DNA of 64,000 nt, from positions 62,001-126,000 of the forward strand of contig NZ_JAGEPF010000002.1 in NCBI RefSeq assembly GCF_017573465.1. The letters are read 5' to 3'. Of the stretch, positions 31,703-45,642 are shown one piece after another. Numbering within the stretch: the stretch's first letter is position 1; every line of letters starts with the position of its first letter. The notes under the pieces were generated by a model. It saw nothing but the letters and a program-made list of their open reading frames with translations. It did not search any database and had not been told where the DNA came from. Source of the DNA: Actinomadura violacea (GTDB lineage Bacteria; Actinomycetota; Actinomycetes; Streptosporangiales; Streptosporangiaceae). A program made the translations under genes and the position numbers.

Positions 31703-33292
31703 TCAGCGGTTGGCGGGGCGGAGCGGGGTGCGGCCGCGGATGAGGTCGGCGGCGCGCTCGGCGATGGCGATGGTGGGGGCGTTGGTGTTGCCGCGCGGCA
31801 CCGCCGGCATGACGGAGGCGTCCACGACGCGCAGGCCGTCGACGCCGCGGACGCGCAGCTCGGGGTCGCAGACCGAGGTGTCCGCGCCGCCCATCGCGCA
31901 GGTGCTCGTCGGATGGAAGAGCGTCGCGCACTCCCGGCGGACGAACGCGGCGAGCTCCTCGTCGTCCTGGACGCCCTCCCCCGGCGCGTGCTCGCCGCCG
32001 GCGAGGTGGGCGAGCGGGCCGACGGCGGCGATCTCGCGGGCCTGCCGGACGCCGGCGACCAGGATGTCCAGGTCGGCCTTGTCGGCGAGGTAGGCGGGGT
32101 CGATCAGCGGCTTGGCGTACGGGCTGGCGGACCGCAGCGTCAGCGACCCGCGGCTCGCGACCGCGATGGCCGTGACCAGGACCGACAGCAGCCGCTGGGA
32201 CGGCTCCACGAGCCCCTGGTCGACGAACGGGGTCGGCAGCACGTGGTACTGCAGGTCGGGCGCGGGCAGGCCGTCGACCGTCCGGACGAACCCGCCGGCC
32301 TCGGCGAGGTTGGACGCGTAGGGGCCGCGGGCGAGGGCGGTGTAGAGCGCGAACGCGCGGGCGTTCGCCAGCTCCCAGAGGCCCTTGGTGCGCGGGGTCG
32401 CGAACATGACGTTGACGAACGGGTGGTCCTGCAGGCCCTGGCCGACGGGTGAGTCGACGACGACGTCGATGCCGTGCTCGCGCAGGTGGCCGGCGGGGCC
32501 GACGCCCGACAGCATCAGCAGCTGCGGGCTGTTCACCGCGCCGCCGGACAGGATCACCTCGGCGGACGCGCGGGCCTCGACGGTCTCGCCGCGCGCCTCG
32601 TACCGGACGCCGGCCGCGCGGCCGTTCTCGATCAGGACGCGGGTGGCGAGCGCGTCGGTGACGACGGTGAGGTTCGGCCGCCGCAGCGCCGGGCGCAGGT
32701 ACCCCGCGGCGGCCGACCAGCGCCGCCCGCGCTTCTGGGAGACCTGGTAGAAGCCGACGCCGTCCTGGTCGGCGCCGTTGAAGTCGGGGTTGGCCGCCAG
32801 CCCGAACGCCTTCGCCGACTGCACCCACGCCTGCGTCAGCGGGTGCCGGTAGCGCAGGTCCTCGACGCGGAGCGGGCCGCCGGTGCCGTGGTAGGGGGTG
32901 GCGATGCGCTGCTGGTCCTCGGCGCGGCGGAAGTAGGGCAGCAGGTCCTCATAGCCCCAGCCGTCGCAGCCGTGGACGTCGCGCCAGGCGTCGTAGTCGC
33001 GCCGGTTCCCCCGGATGTAGATCATCGCGTTGGTGGACGAGCTGCCGCCGAGGGCGCGGCCGCGCGGCCAGTACACCGCGCGTCCGGCGGCGTGCTCCTG
33101 CGGGACGGTCGTGTAGTCCCAGTCGTACGGGCCCTTGATCAGGTTCGCGACGGCCGCCGGGATGCGGATCTCCGGCGCGTCGTCGGGCGGCCCGGCCTCC
33201 AGCAGCAGCACCTTCGCCGACGGGTCCTGTGACAGCCGGGCGGCCAGCACGCAGCCGGCGCTGCCCGCACCGACGATCACGTAGTCGTACAC
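31703..33292 (-). CDS. GMC family oxidoreductase (choline dehydrogenase-like)
   Basis: 529 residues. The FAD-binding N-terminus is YDYVIVGAGSAGCVLAARLS. GMC signature 1 is in YWPRGRALGGSSSTNAMIYIRG and signature 2 in GGAVNSPQLLMLSGVGP. The active-site His is in LFHPTSTCAMGG and the final FAD motif in VVDASVMPAVPRGNTNAPTIAIAERAADLI. It oxidises an alcohol, substrate unknown; no betaine aldehyde dehydrogenase is adjacent. The GTG at 33292 is set by the Rossmann start. There is no ribosome binding site, but TAGTGT lies seven bases upstream, so the mRNA may be leaderless. Confidence 0.88.
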   Translation of the reverse strand: MYDYVIVGAGSAGCVLAARLSQDPSAKVLLLEAGPPDDAPEIRIPAAVANLIKGPYDWDYTTVPQEHAAGRAVYWPRGRALGGSSSTNAMIYIRGNRRDYDAWRDVHGCDGWGYEDLLPYFRRAEDQQRIATPYHGTGGPLRVEDLRYRHPLTQAWVQSAKAFGLAANPDFNGADQDGVGFYQVSQKRGRRWSAAAGYLRPALRRPNLTVVTDALATRVLIENGRAAGVRYEARGETVEARASAEVILSGGAVNSPQLLMLSGVGPAGHLREHGIDVVVDSPVGQGLQDHPFVNVMFATPRTKGLWELANARAFALYTALARGPYASNLAEAGGFVRTVDGLPAPDLQYHVLPTPFVDQGLVEPSQRLLSVLVTAIAVASRGSLTLRSASPYAKPLIDPAYLADKADLDILVAGVRQAREIAAVGPLAHLAGGEHAPGEGVQDDEELAAFVRRECATLFHPTSTCAMGGADTSVCDPELRVRGVDGLRVVDASVMPAVPRGNTNAPTIAIAERAADLIRGRTPLRPANR

Positions 33293-33388
33293 GGAACGAA
33301 CACTACCGAACGGTTTTGCGACGTCCCCGGGCCGGACGGCGGGCGGCGGGCGGCACCGCGCGGACGGCCCGGCGCTAGTGTGACGGCC

Positions 33389-34030
33389 ATGGCGAAGAAC
33401 AGGGAGACCCCCGTCGTCCTCTCGCGGATCTACACCCGGACCGGCGACGACGGCAGCACAGCGCTCGGCGACGCGTCCCGCACGAGCAAGACCGACCCGC
33501 GGCTGGCCGCCTACGCCGACGTGGAGGAGGCCAACGCCGCGATCGGCGCGGCCCTCGCGCTCGGCGACCTGCCCGACGAGCTGCGGACGCTCCTTGTCCG
33601 CGTGCAGAACGACATGTTCGACGTGGGCGCCGATCTGTGCGCGCCGGTGGTGGCCGACCCCGAGTACCCGCCGCTGCGCGTCGACCCGTCCTACATCGAG
33701 CGGCTCGAGGCGGCCTGCGACGAGCACAACGCCGCGCTGGAGCCGCTGCGCAGCTTCATCCTGCCCGGCGGCACCCCCGGCGGCGCGCTGCTGCACGTCG
33801 CGCGGACGGTGACGCGCCGCGCGGAGCGGTCCGCGTGGGCTGCGCTGGAGGCCCACGGCGCCGCTCCGGTCGGCGAATCCGCCGACGGCGGCCCCGAGGC
33901 CGCCGACCGGGGCGTCAACCCGCTGACCGCCAAGTACCTCAACCGGCTGTCGGACCTGCTGTTCATCCTGTGCCGCGTCGCGAACGCCGAGCACGGCGAC
34001 GTGCTGTGGAAGCCGGGCGGCGAGCGCTGA
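33389..34030 (+). CDS. pduO: PduO-type ATP:cob(I)alamin adenosyltransferase
   Basis: 213 residues. LSRIYTRTGDDGSTALGDASRTSKTDPRLAAYADVEEANAAIG is the conserved ATP/cobalamin-binding start. LRSFILPGGTPGGALLHVARTVTRRAER and NPLTAKYLNRLSDLLFILCRVAN complete the helical bundle. It makes adenosylcobalamin, needed by methylmalonyl-CoA mutase, whose epimerase partner is at 4.2 kb. TAGTGT lies seven bases before the ATG at 33389, again suggesting a leaderless mRNA. Divergent from the GMC gene with 96 bp between starts. Confidence 0.9.
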   Translation: MAKNRETPVVLSRIYTRTGDDGSTALGDASRTSKTDPRLAAYADVEEANAAIGAALALGDLPDELRTLLVRVQNDMFDVGADLCAPVVADPEYPPLRVDPSYIERLEAACDEHNAALEPLRSFILPGGTPGGALLHVARTVTRRAERSAWAALEAHGAAPVGESADGGPEAADRGVNPLTAKYLNRLSDLLFILCRVANAEHGDVLWKPGGER

Positions 34031-34051
34031 CCCGCGCGCGTCCCCGGACGG

Positions 34052-34122
34052 GGTGGGGTTAGCCCCACCCCCGGGACGCCGGTCCTCCTCCTGTCCGGGC
34101 GGCGCGCCGTCCGGCAGGCTTG
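34052..34122 (+). promoter_or_regulatory. shared operator plus box before DUF4097 gene
   Basis: The palindrome GGTGGGGTTAGCCCCACC (34052-34069) is followed after 43 bp by GGCAGGCTTG (34113-34122); the gene starts 86 bp after the palindrome. The same arrangement stands before the sensor kinase at 54.5 kb. The palindrome can also form a hairpin 21 bp after the adenosyltransferase stop and could serve as its terminator, but the matched copy and spacing favour an operator. Confidence 0.65.
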
Positions 34123-34155
34123 TCCGGGACGGGGTGCGAGACGAGGGGGACACGG

Positions 34156-35094
34156 ATGAGGACTCTGGCGGGCGCGGCGGTGCTGACCGGGGCGGTGGTG
34201 CTGGCGGGCGCGGCGCTGACGGGCTGCGGCGTGAGCATCGGCCGCCACACCGAGGAGCGCTCGTACACCGCGCCGGGCGGGGTCACCGCGCTGAAGGTGG
34301 CGCCCGGCGACGGGTCGGTGCAGATCACCGCCTCCGACTCCCCCGGCATCAAGGTCACCGAGCATCTGCGCTGGGCCAACGACCGCAACAAGCCGAAGCC
34401 GCGGCACGGCGTCAGCGGGCGGACGCTGTCGCTGTCGGCGAAGTGCGGGCACAGCGTGATCGGCTCCAACCCGTGCCGGATCTCCTACCGGATCCAGGTG
34501 CCGCGCGCCACGGCCGTGGACGTGCGCGGCGGCGCCGGGTCGATCCGGGTCTCCGGCCTCGCCGGGACGGTCCGGCTGCACGGCGACACCGGCGAGGTCA
34601 GCGCGACGGACCTGCGCACGTCCTCGGCGACCCTCAGCGCGGGTCCGGGGAACGTGCGGTTGTCGGGCCGCGCCGACACCGCCGACCTGCGCGTGGACAC
34701 CGGGACGATCACCGCGACCGGGCTGGCCTCCGGCCGGCTGACGGCCCGGTCCGGGAGCGGCGACGTCCGGCTGGGCGGCCGTATCACCTCCACCGAGGTG
34801 CACTCCGACACCGGCAGCGTCCGGGCGGACGGGCTGGTCTCCGACCGGCTGGCGATCGACACCAACTCCGGAACGATCGCGGTCGGCCTGTCCTCGGCGC
34901 CGCGGACCGTCCAGGCCAGCAGCGACACCGGCGCGGTGCGGCTGCGGCTGCCCGGCGCCCAGTCCTACGCGGTCGCGCTGACCACCGACACCGGCGGCAA
35001 GGACGTCGACCCCGGCATCCACCAGGACTCGCGGTCGTCCCGGCGGGTCACGGTCAAGACGAACGCCGGCGGGATCTCGATCAAGCCCGTCTGA
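34156..35094 (+). CDS. DUF4097 beta-repeat lipoprotein (LiaG-like)
   Basis: 312 residues. The signal peptide ends in the lipobox ALTGC, so Cys27 would be lipidated. The mature part is a beta-helix-like run of short repeats (GGAGSIRVSGLAGTVRLHGDTGEV, SGSGDVRLGGRI, SDTGSVRADGL), typical of DUF4097, the fold of LiaG in Firmicutes envelope-stress loci. GAGGGG precedes the ATG at 34156. Regulation by the distant two-component system at 52-54 kb is inferred from the shared upstream sites. Confidence 0.85.
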   Translation: MRTLAGAAVLTGAVVLAGAALTGCGVSIGRHTEERSYTAPGGVTALKVAPGDGSVQITASDSPGIKVTEHLRWANDRNKPKPRHGVSGRTLSLSAKCGHSVIGSNPCRISYRIQVPRATAVDVRGGAGSIRVSGLAGTVRLHGDTGEVSATDLRTSSATLSAGPGNVRLSGRADTADLRVDTGTITATGLASGRLTARSGSGDVRLGGRITSTEVHSDTGSVRADGLVSDRLAIDTNSGTIAVGLSSAPRTVQASSDTGAVRLRLPGAQSYAVALTTDTGGKDVDPGIHQDSRSSRRVTVKTNAGGISIKPV

Positions 35095-35115
35095 GAAGCC
35101 CCGCCCCCGGCCGGC

Positions 35116-36702
35116 TCAGCGCACCAGGTAGGGGCCGAGCCATTCCGGACGGTACGAAGCCGCCGGCGCGGCCGCGACGCGCGCCTCCCCGTTGACGGGG
35201 AGCGTGCTCGCGGCCAGCCGCTGCACCGCGTACGCGACGCCGCCGACGTTGGTGCCGAGCAGCTTGAGGTCGACGTTCTTCATCCGGTCGCATTTGGCGT
35301 GGTAGCAGGGGTCGTACGCCTTCCCGGCCCGGCCGCCGTACGCCTTGGCCTCCGCGGCCGTCTTCACGCCCTCGGCGCCCGTCTCGATGCCGCCGGACGG
35401 GATGCCCTTCGCGACGAACGGCCCGTAGTCGGAGCGCCCGTCGAACGGGGTCTGCGTCACCGGCAGGCGCCGTGCGGCGAAGTAGTCGCGGAAGACCTTC
35501 TCGATCGCGCCGGACCCGGCGGGCGGGACGGTCCCGGCGTGCGCGGAGTGGTCGCCGTCGTAGACGGCGCGGGTGCCGTTCGGCGAGCCGAGCATGTCGA
35601 AGTTCAGGTCCAGCGCGATCCTGCCGCGCTCGGCGGCGCTCAGCGACTTCACGTAGTGGGTGGACCCGACGAGGCCCTCCTCCTCGGCGCCCCACCAGGC
35701 GAACCGCACCCGGTTGCGCAGGTCCTTGGCGGGCAGCTTGCCGATCTTCTCCGCGACGGCCAGCAGCGCCGCCGCGCCCGTCGCGTTGTCGTTGATCCCC
35801 GGGCCCGCCGGGACGCTGTCGAGGTGCGCGCCGGCCACCACGACGTTGCCCGCCCGGCCGCGCCGGGTGTCGGCGATGACGTTGCCCGCCGACCGCTTCC
35901 CGTGCACCGCGTCGGTCTTCACCCGCAGCTTCAGGCCGCCCTTCCTCGCGGCCTTCGCCAGCTCGGCCCCCGCCTTGTAGGACGGGCCCACCACCGGGAT
36001 CGGCGCGACCTTCTCCACCGTCCCGTTGACCGGGCCCTTCTCGCCGGGCTTGTTGTAGATCACCGCGGCGGCGGCGCCCGCGGCCTTCGCCTTGGCGACC
36101 TTCGTGGCGAACGAGCAGGTCCCGCGCTGCATCAGAGCGATCGAGCCCTTGCGGAAGTGCGCGAAGTCGCCGCTCTCGCAGCCGCTCGTCCCCTCGCCGG
36201 ACGGCGGGAGGTCGACCGCTTGGACGGGGGCGGTCACCTCGCCCGCACCCGAGTAGGCGAACGTCAGGAAGTCCGTCCCGACCGCGTAGGACGCCTTGGA
36301 CGGGGCGACGCGCGCCAGCACCGGCTTCGACCGCTCACGCCAGTACGGGAACGTGAACCGCTGCACCCTCGGCTCGAACCCGGCCTTCTTCAGCCGTCCC
36401 ACGACGTACCGGACGGACACCTCGAACCCCTGCCCGCCGACCGCGCGGTTCCCGCCGTTGTAGTCGGCGATCTGCTGGAACGCGGACAGGTGCCGCCGGA
36501 CGTCCTTCAGCGCGACCAGCGACGCCAGGTCGGACCCGGCCGGCGGAGCCTGCGGCGCCGGCAGGGCCTGCGCGGCGGACGCGGCCCGCAGCGCGGGCGC
36601 GGGACGGGACGGCACCTCATGCGCACCCGGCCCGACGGCGGCCAGCGCGCCCGGGACGGCGGCGGACAGCGCCACGGCGGCGCCGGTGAGCAGCTTGCGC
36701 AC
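35116..36702 (-). CDS. secreted M28 family aminopeptidase with PA domain
   Basis: 528 residues. It has a signal peptide (about 1-22) and a Pro/Ala-rich pro-region. A protease-associated domain is inserted (GSIALMQRGTCSFATKVAKAKAAGAAAAVIYN). The M28 catalytic part has zinc ligands His293 and Asp305 in AHLDSVPAGPGINDN, Glu340-Glu341 in WWGAEEEG, Asp369 in LNFDMLGS, and a His in CYHAKCD. It resembles Streptomyces-type aminopeptidases releasing N-terminal residues outside the cell. The GTG at 36702 has AGGAG five to six bases upstream. Convergent with the DUF4097 gene. Confidence 0.9.
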   Translation of the reverse strand: MRKLLTGAAVALSAAVPGALAAVGPGAHEVPSRPAPALRAASAAQALPAPQAPPAGSDLASLVALKDVRRHLSAFQQIADYNGGNRAVGGQGFEVSVRYVVGRLKKAGFEPRVQRFTFPYWRERSKPVLARVAPSKASYAVGTDFLTFAYSGAGEVTAPVQAVDLPPSGEGTSGCESGDFAHFRKGSIALMQRGTCSFATKVAKAKAAGAAAAVIYNKPGEKGPVNGTVEKVAPIPVVGPSYKAGAELAKAARKGGLKLRVKTDAVHGKRSAGNVIADTRRGRAGNVVVAGAHLDSVPAGPGINDNATGAAALLAVAEKIGKLPAKDLRNRVRFAWWGAEEEGLVGSTHYVKSLSAAERGRIALDLNFDMLGSPNGTRAVYDGDHSAHAGTVPPAGSGAIEKVFRDYFAARRLPVTQTPFDGRSDYGPFVAKGIPSGGIETGAEGVKTAAEAKAYGGRAGKAYDPCYHAKCDRMKNVDLKLLGTNVGGVAYAVQRLAASTLPVNGEARVAAAPAASYRPEWLGPYLVR

Positions 36703-36926
36703 GTGCACTCCTGCGGAGACGGGAACGGGGCTGTGACCAGGGCCGATCATGAACCCGCGGCCCGCCCGCCTCAAGCAGCGCCGGGACGACCCGGCCGATT
36801 CGATACCGCCGCCTTACCCTGCCCACGCCGACACGCCCGGCCGCCCGCCGCAAACACCCACCGCAAACACCCACCGCACGCGCCCGCCGCACACACTCAC
36901 CACACGCGCTCGCCCGGCGCGACGCG

Positions 36927-37403
36927 TCACTCCGACGGATGCACGTCCACCGGGAAACCGGGCGGCGCCGCCTCCAGCCACGCCAGGAACCCCGTCAGCG
37001 CCGCCGCGCCCATCGCCAGCTCCATCACCTGCGCGCCGTCGCGCACCTCGATCACGCTCACGTCCGGCAGCAGCCCGTCCGCCTCGTCCGGGCCCGGCGT
37101 CCGCCGGTTGGACACGACGAGGCCCCGGCGGTGGATCACCTGCCGGGGCCTTCTGCGGAAACCGAACACGCGGTGCCAGTGCAGCTCGTCGCCCCGGTAC
37201 CGGCCGATACCGAGGCGCCACACCCCCGGAGCGGACTCCGGGGCGGCGCCCTCCGCGGGCATCGTGCGCAGGCTGCACTCCACCGTGCCGCCGCCGCGGA
37301 CGAACAGCCAGCGGCGCACGGCCATCACCACGAACACGAGCGCGGCCACCAGGACGAGCCCGGCGAGCACCCCGCCCGCGTCAAGTGCCAGGTGCCCGCC
37401 CAA
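36927..37403 (-). CDS. DUF2550 family membrane-anchored protein
   Basis: 158 residues. One N-terminal membrane helix (VLAGLVLVAALVFVVMAV) is followed by a soluble beta-rich domain (VECSLRTMPAEG, GVWRLGIGRYRGDELHWHRVFGFRRRPRQVIHRRGLVVSNRRTP). This is DUF2550, which follows atpC in many actinobacteria. Function unknown. The start is a TTG at 37403, 27 bp after atpC; a GTG at 37370 would remove 11 residues but keep the helix. Confidence 0.85.
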   Translation of the reverse strand: MGGHLALDAGGVLAGLVLVAALVFVVMAVRRWLFVRGGGTVECSLRTMPAEGAAPESAPGVWRLGIGRYRGDELHWHRVFGFRRRPRQVIHRRGLVVSNRRTPGPDEADGLLPDVSVIEVRDGAQVMELAMGAAALTGFLAWLEAAPPGFPVDVHPSE

Positions 37404-37430
37404 GTCCCCCCGCCGTTCGCTCGCTGAAAA

Positions 37431-37817
37431 CTAGACCTCGATGCCCGCGGCGCGCAGCCGCGCCCGGGCCCGCCGCTCCGGCGTCGAGTCCTCGCCGGCG
37501 CCGGCCATCGCGTCCTCCAGCGCCTGCCGCGCGTGCTGGACGTCGATCTCCTCGCCCATCTCGGCCTGCTCCGCCAGGATGGCGACCTCGTCGCCCGCGA
37601 CGGAGAAGAACCCGCTGCCGACCATCGCGCTGACCCGCTCGCCGCCGTCGGCCGGCTCGATCGTCACCACGCTGCCGTCCAGCAGCACGCCGAGCACCGG
37701 GGCGTGGCCCGGCAGGATGCCGAGCGAGCCCTCGATGGTCTGCGCGACCACCGTCCTGGCCTCGCCGGACCAGATCTCGCGCTCCGGCGAGACCAGCCCG
37801 ACCTTCAGGGTTGCCAC
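37431..37817 (-). CDS. atpC: F1Fo ATP synthase epsilon subunit
   Basis: 128 residues. The N-terminal beta-barrel is VATLKVGLVSPEREIWSGEARTVVAQTIEGSLGILPGHAPVLGVLLDGSV; a short C-terminal helical hairpin ends RARLRAAGIEV. It links F1 to the rotor and can inhibit ATP hydrolysis. GTG start. It is last in the atp operon, separated from atpD by 77 bp that contain a strong hairpin, the longest gap between any of the core genes here. Confidence 0.95.
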   Translation of the reverse strand: MATLKVGLVSPEREIWSGEARTVVAQTIEGSLGILPGHAPVLGVLLDGSVVTIEPADGGERVSAMVGSGFFSVAGDEVAILAEQAEMGEEIDVQHARQALEDAMAGAGEDSTPERRARARLRAAGIEV

Positions 37818-37851
37818 GTCTCAATCCTCCGAATACCGAAGCGGTCCCGGC

Positions 37852-37883
37852 GGGGCGCCCGGACGATGCGGTCCGGGCGCCCC
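37852..37883 (-). terminator. hairpin between atpD and atpC
   Basis: GGGGCGCCCGGAC-GATGCG-GTCCGGGCGCCCC, 13-bp perfect arms, starting 11 bp after the atpD stop. Within an operon it may act as an attenuator or RNA-stability element that lowers atpC relative to atpD, rather than as a full stop. Confidence 0.6.
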
Positions 37884-37894
37884 ACCGGAGCGGA

Positions 37895-40226
<2,332 letters not shown>

Positions 40227-40231
40227 GGCCG

Positions 40232-41869
40232 TCAGCCCTTCTTGACGCGGGTGATCGTCTCCTGCTCGACGGCCTCGTCCTCGATCGCCTCGATGGCCTC
40301 CTCAGCGCCGAGCACGTCGCCCTCGCTGGTCTGGAAGCCCTTCTTGAACTCCGTGATGGTGTTCTTGAGGCTGGTCAGGTCGTCGTCGGACAGCTGCCCG
40401 GTCTCGCGGATCGAGGTCATCAGGCCCGCGTCCTCGCGCTCGACGTAGTCGAGGAACTCGCGCTCGAAGCGGCGGACGTCGGCGACCGGGACCTCGTCCA
40501 GCTCACCGGACGTGCCCGCCCACACGGAGATGACCTCCTGCTCGACCGGGAACGGCGAGCCCTGCGGCTGCTTCAGCAGCTCGACCAGGCGCGCACCGCG
40601 CTCCAGCTGCGCGCGCGACGCGGCGTCCAGGTCGGACGCGAACGCGGCGAACGCCTCCAGGTCGCGGAACTGCGACAGGGCCAGGCGCAGCGTGCCGGCG
40701 ACCTTGCGCATCGCCTTGATCTGCGCCGAGCCGCCGACCCGGGACACCGAGATGCCGACGTTGATCGCCGGCCGGACGCCCTGGTTGAACAGGTCGGTCT
40801 CCAGGAAGCACTGCCCGTCGGTGATCGAGATGACGTTCGTCGGGATGTAGGCCGACACGTCGTTGCCCTTGGTCTCGATGATCGGCAGACCCGTCATCGA
40901 GCCGGCGCCGAGGTCGTCCGACAGCTTCGCGCAGCGCTCCAGCAGACGCGAGTGCAGGTAGAAGACGTCGCCGGGGTAGGCCTCGCGGCCCGGCGGGCGG
41001 CGCAGCAGCAGCGACACCGCGCGGTAGGCCTCGGCCTGCTTCGACAGGTCGTCGAAGACGATCAGGACGTGCTTGCCCTGGTACATCCAGTGCTGGCCGA
41101 TCGCCGACCCGGTGTAGGGGGCGATGTACTTGTAGCCCGCGGGCTCCGACGCCGGGGCCGCCACGATCGTGGTGTACTCCAGCGCGCCGGCCTCCTCCAG
41201 CGACCGCCGCACGTTGGCGATCGTGGAGCCCTTCTGGCCGACCGCCACGTACACGCAGCGGACCTGCTTGGCCGGGTCGCCGGTCTCCCAGGCTTCCTTC
41301 TGGTTGATGATGGTGTCCACGCAGACCGTGGTCTTGCCGGTCTGCCGGTCACCGATGACCAGCTGGCGCTGCCCCCGGCCGATCGGGGTCATCGCGTCGA
41401 TGGCCTTGATGCCGGTCTGCAGCGGCTCCTTGACCGACTGCCGCTGCACGACGGTCGGGGCCTGCAGTTCCAGCGCCCGCCGCTCGGTGCTCTCGATCGG
41501 GCCCTTGCCGTCCAGCGGGTTGCCCAGCGCGTCGACGACACGGCCGAGGAAGGCGTCGCCGACCGGGGCCGAGAGGACCTCTCCGGTACGGCGGACCTTC
41601 TGGCCCTCCTCGATCTTGCTGAAGTCGCCCAGCACCACGGCGCCGATCTCGCGCACGTCCAGGTTCAGAGCCAGGCCACGGGTACCGTCCTCGAACTCGA
41701 GGATCTCGTTGGCCATCGCCGAGGGCAGGCCCTCGACGTGGGCGATACCGTCGCCGGAATCGACGACGGTGCCGACCTCTTCGCGCGCGGCGGCCTCGGG
41801 CTCGTACGACTGGACGAAGCGCTCCAGCGCGTTCCGGATCTCATCCGGACGGATCGTCAGCTCCGCCAT
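40232..41869 (-). CDS. atpA: F1Fo ATP synthase alpha subunit
   Basis: 545 residues, non-catalytic nucleotide-binding subunit. GDRQTGKT is the P-loop; the family signature-like [20 protein letters not shown] and [15 protein letters not shown] are present. The ATG at 41869 ([19 protein letters not shown]) has GAGAGGA just upstream. The open frame extends further back but without homology. Confidence 0.97.
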   Translation of the reverse strand: MAELTIRPDEIRNALERFVQSYEPEAAAREEVGTVVDSGDGIAHVEGLPSAMANEILEFEDGTRGLALNLDVREIGAVVLGDFSKIEEGQKVRRTGEVLSAPVGDAFLGRVVDALGNPLDGKGPIESTERRALELQAPTVVQRQSVKEPLQTGIKAIDAMTPIGRGQRQLVIGDRQTGKTTVCVDTIINQKEAWETGDPAKQVRCVYVAVGQKGSTIANVRRSLEEAGALEYTTIVAAPASEPAGYKYIAPYTGSAIGQHWMYQGKHVLIVFDDLSKQAEAYRAVSLLLRRPPGREAYPGDVFYLHSRLLERCAKLSDDLGAGSMTGLPIIETKGNDVSAYIPTNVISITDGQCFLETDLFNQGVRPAINVGISVSRVGGSAQIKAMRKVAGTLRLALSQFRDLEAFAAFASDLDAASRAQLERGARLVELLKQPQGSPFPVEQEVISVWAGTSGELDEVPVADVRRFEREFLDYVEREDAGLMTSIRETGQLSDDDLTSLKNTITEFKKGFQTSEGDVLGAEEAIEAIEDEAVEQETITRVKKG

Positions 41870-41909
41870 GATTCCTCTCTTGCTCCCTTTGGGGCCGGCT
41901 CTGCCGGCG

Positions 41910-43306
<1,397 letters not shown>

Positions 43307-43323
43307 TCAGGTGGCAGGGGTGG

Positions 43324-44455
<1,132 letters not shown>

Positions 44456-44516
44456 GCGGCGTTCCCTTCATCAATGTGGTGATGTTTCACGTGGGCTTCC
44501 TCGGCGGCGCGGCCGC

Positions 44517-44741
44517 TCAGAGGGAGTGGCGACCGTGTTTCACGTAGACCAGGTAGACGGCGAGCACGACCCCGATGATCAGACCGACGGGGATCAGCCA
44601 CGACTGCCCGGTCCACCTGGACAGCAGCCACCCGGCCCCACCCCAGATGATCATGCCGGACAGGAGGTAGCCAGGCACGGACCAGGCGACGTCGGCGAAT
44701 TCCCGCTGACCGTCCTCCGGCCGGGGCTTCTGCTCGCTCAT
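44517..44741 (-). CDS. small AtpZ-like membrane protein
   Basis: 74 residues with two membrane helices (YLLSGMIIWGGAGWLLSRW and LIPVGLIIGVVLAVYLVYV). The size and position fit the AtpZ/AtpI-like F0F1 accessory family (PF09527-like), suggested to help assembly of the rotor ring. It lies between the AtpI gene and atpB. Confidence 0.8.
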   Translation of the reverse strand: MSEQKPRPEDGQREFADVAWSVPGYLLSGMIIWGGAGWLLSRWTGQSWLIPVGLIIGVVLAVYLVYVKHGRHSL

Positions 44742-44819
44742 CGCGCTCCGGACGATAGCAGGCCATGCCTGCGGTGGTCATATTGGAGTAGTCCGCCAGG
44801 ACCGTGCGCCGGGAGGACA

Positions 44820-45236
44820 TCACGGACTCCGGTCCAGGGCGCTTTCGGGCTCGTCAATGTAGGGCCTCCGCTGCAGGGCGACGCGGAACTCGGCCGCGAT
44901 CCAGCACAGGGCCAGGGCGATCACGGCCCAGCCGAACACCTTGGTGTTCCAGATCGAGACCCCGTCCATGGCCGTGACCAGCACCATCACCGCGAGGATC
45001 TTCACCACGTAGCTGGCCAGCGCGGCCAGCATCATCGTCTGAGCGGAGATCTTGCCGGCCCAGGAGACCGCGATCGCGCTGATGGAGAAGAAGATGAGCA
45101 CCACGACGGTGGCCAGTGCCGCCGCCAGCGCGCCCTTGCCGCCCGCCGTCAGCAGGCCGATCAGGACCGCGCCCACGCCGACCGCGCCGGTCGGGATCGC
45201 GGCGCCGCGCAGGATCCGAGCGTCGGAAGATTGCAT
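44820..45236 (-). CDS. atpI: ATP synthase protein I-like membrane protein
   Basis: 138 residues, four membrane helices (AVGVGAVLIGLLTAG, LAAALATVVVLIFFSISAIAVSW, MMLAALASYVVKILAVMVLVTAM, FGWAVIALALCWIAAEFRVA). It is first in the atp operon, like SCO5366 of S. coelicolor. AtpI-family proteins help c-ring assembly. ATG at 45236, about 40 nt after the inferred transcription start. Confidence 0.85.
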   Translation of the reverse strand: MQSSDARILRGAAIPTGAVGVGAVLIGLLTAGGKGALAAALATVVVLIFFSISAIAVSWAGKISAQTMMLAALASYVVKILAVMVLVTAMDGVSIWNTKVFGWAVIALALCWIAAEFRVALQRRPYIDEPESALDRSP

Positions 45237-45283
45237 GAGGGCTCCGGCTGGTCACGTTGAGTGGTCGTCTCTTGTTCGTGAAA

Positions 45284-45312
45284 GGTATCACAAGCGTCCG
45301 GAATGTCCACAA
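45284..45312 (-). promoter_or_regulatory. atp operon promoter
   Basis: On the minus strand TTGTGG (45307-45312) and GATACC (45284-45289) are 17 bp apart, a good housekeeping-type pair directly before atpI. A small palindrome TTACC-CTAGA-GGTAA (45313-45327) abuts the -35 and could be an operator. Confidence 0.6.
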
Positions 45313-45327
45313 TTACCCTAGAGGTAA

Positions 45328-45642
45328 CGCCCTGCCCGGCTGCGGTCCCGGCCCGGGGCCACGCTCGCACCACGGACCTTAACCCAGCTCACGGCGCCCG
45401 ATCCGGGGAACGGGCGGGACGCGCCGCAGGCCGCGGGGGCGCCGGACACAAGGCGTGAACACCTGCGGGCGGGAGTCGCTCCGCGCCCGTCCTCGACCTG
45501 TCACCCGAATGGTATTCGACGCCCTGTAGTACACCGTCCGGACGGACGGGTGGTGCTCGTCACCGGCGTCCGGCGGGCGTCCGCGCAGGTCAGCGGGCTC
45601 AACGGGCGGGCCGGAGAGATCGGGCCGGGCAGGCCCGGCGGG
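45328..45642. other. 315-bp spacer before the atp promoter
   Basis: No gene with a credible start. The visible item is a perfect 12-bp palindrome CCGTCCGGACGG (45534-45545). The stretch separates the WecA-type gene stop from the atp promoter. Confidence 0.4.

Noticed and set aside
45534-45545. CCGTCCGGACGG as an operator for the WecA-type gene
   Set aside because: It lies downstream of that gene and is a short GC palindrome that is expected often at this base composition.
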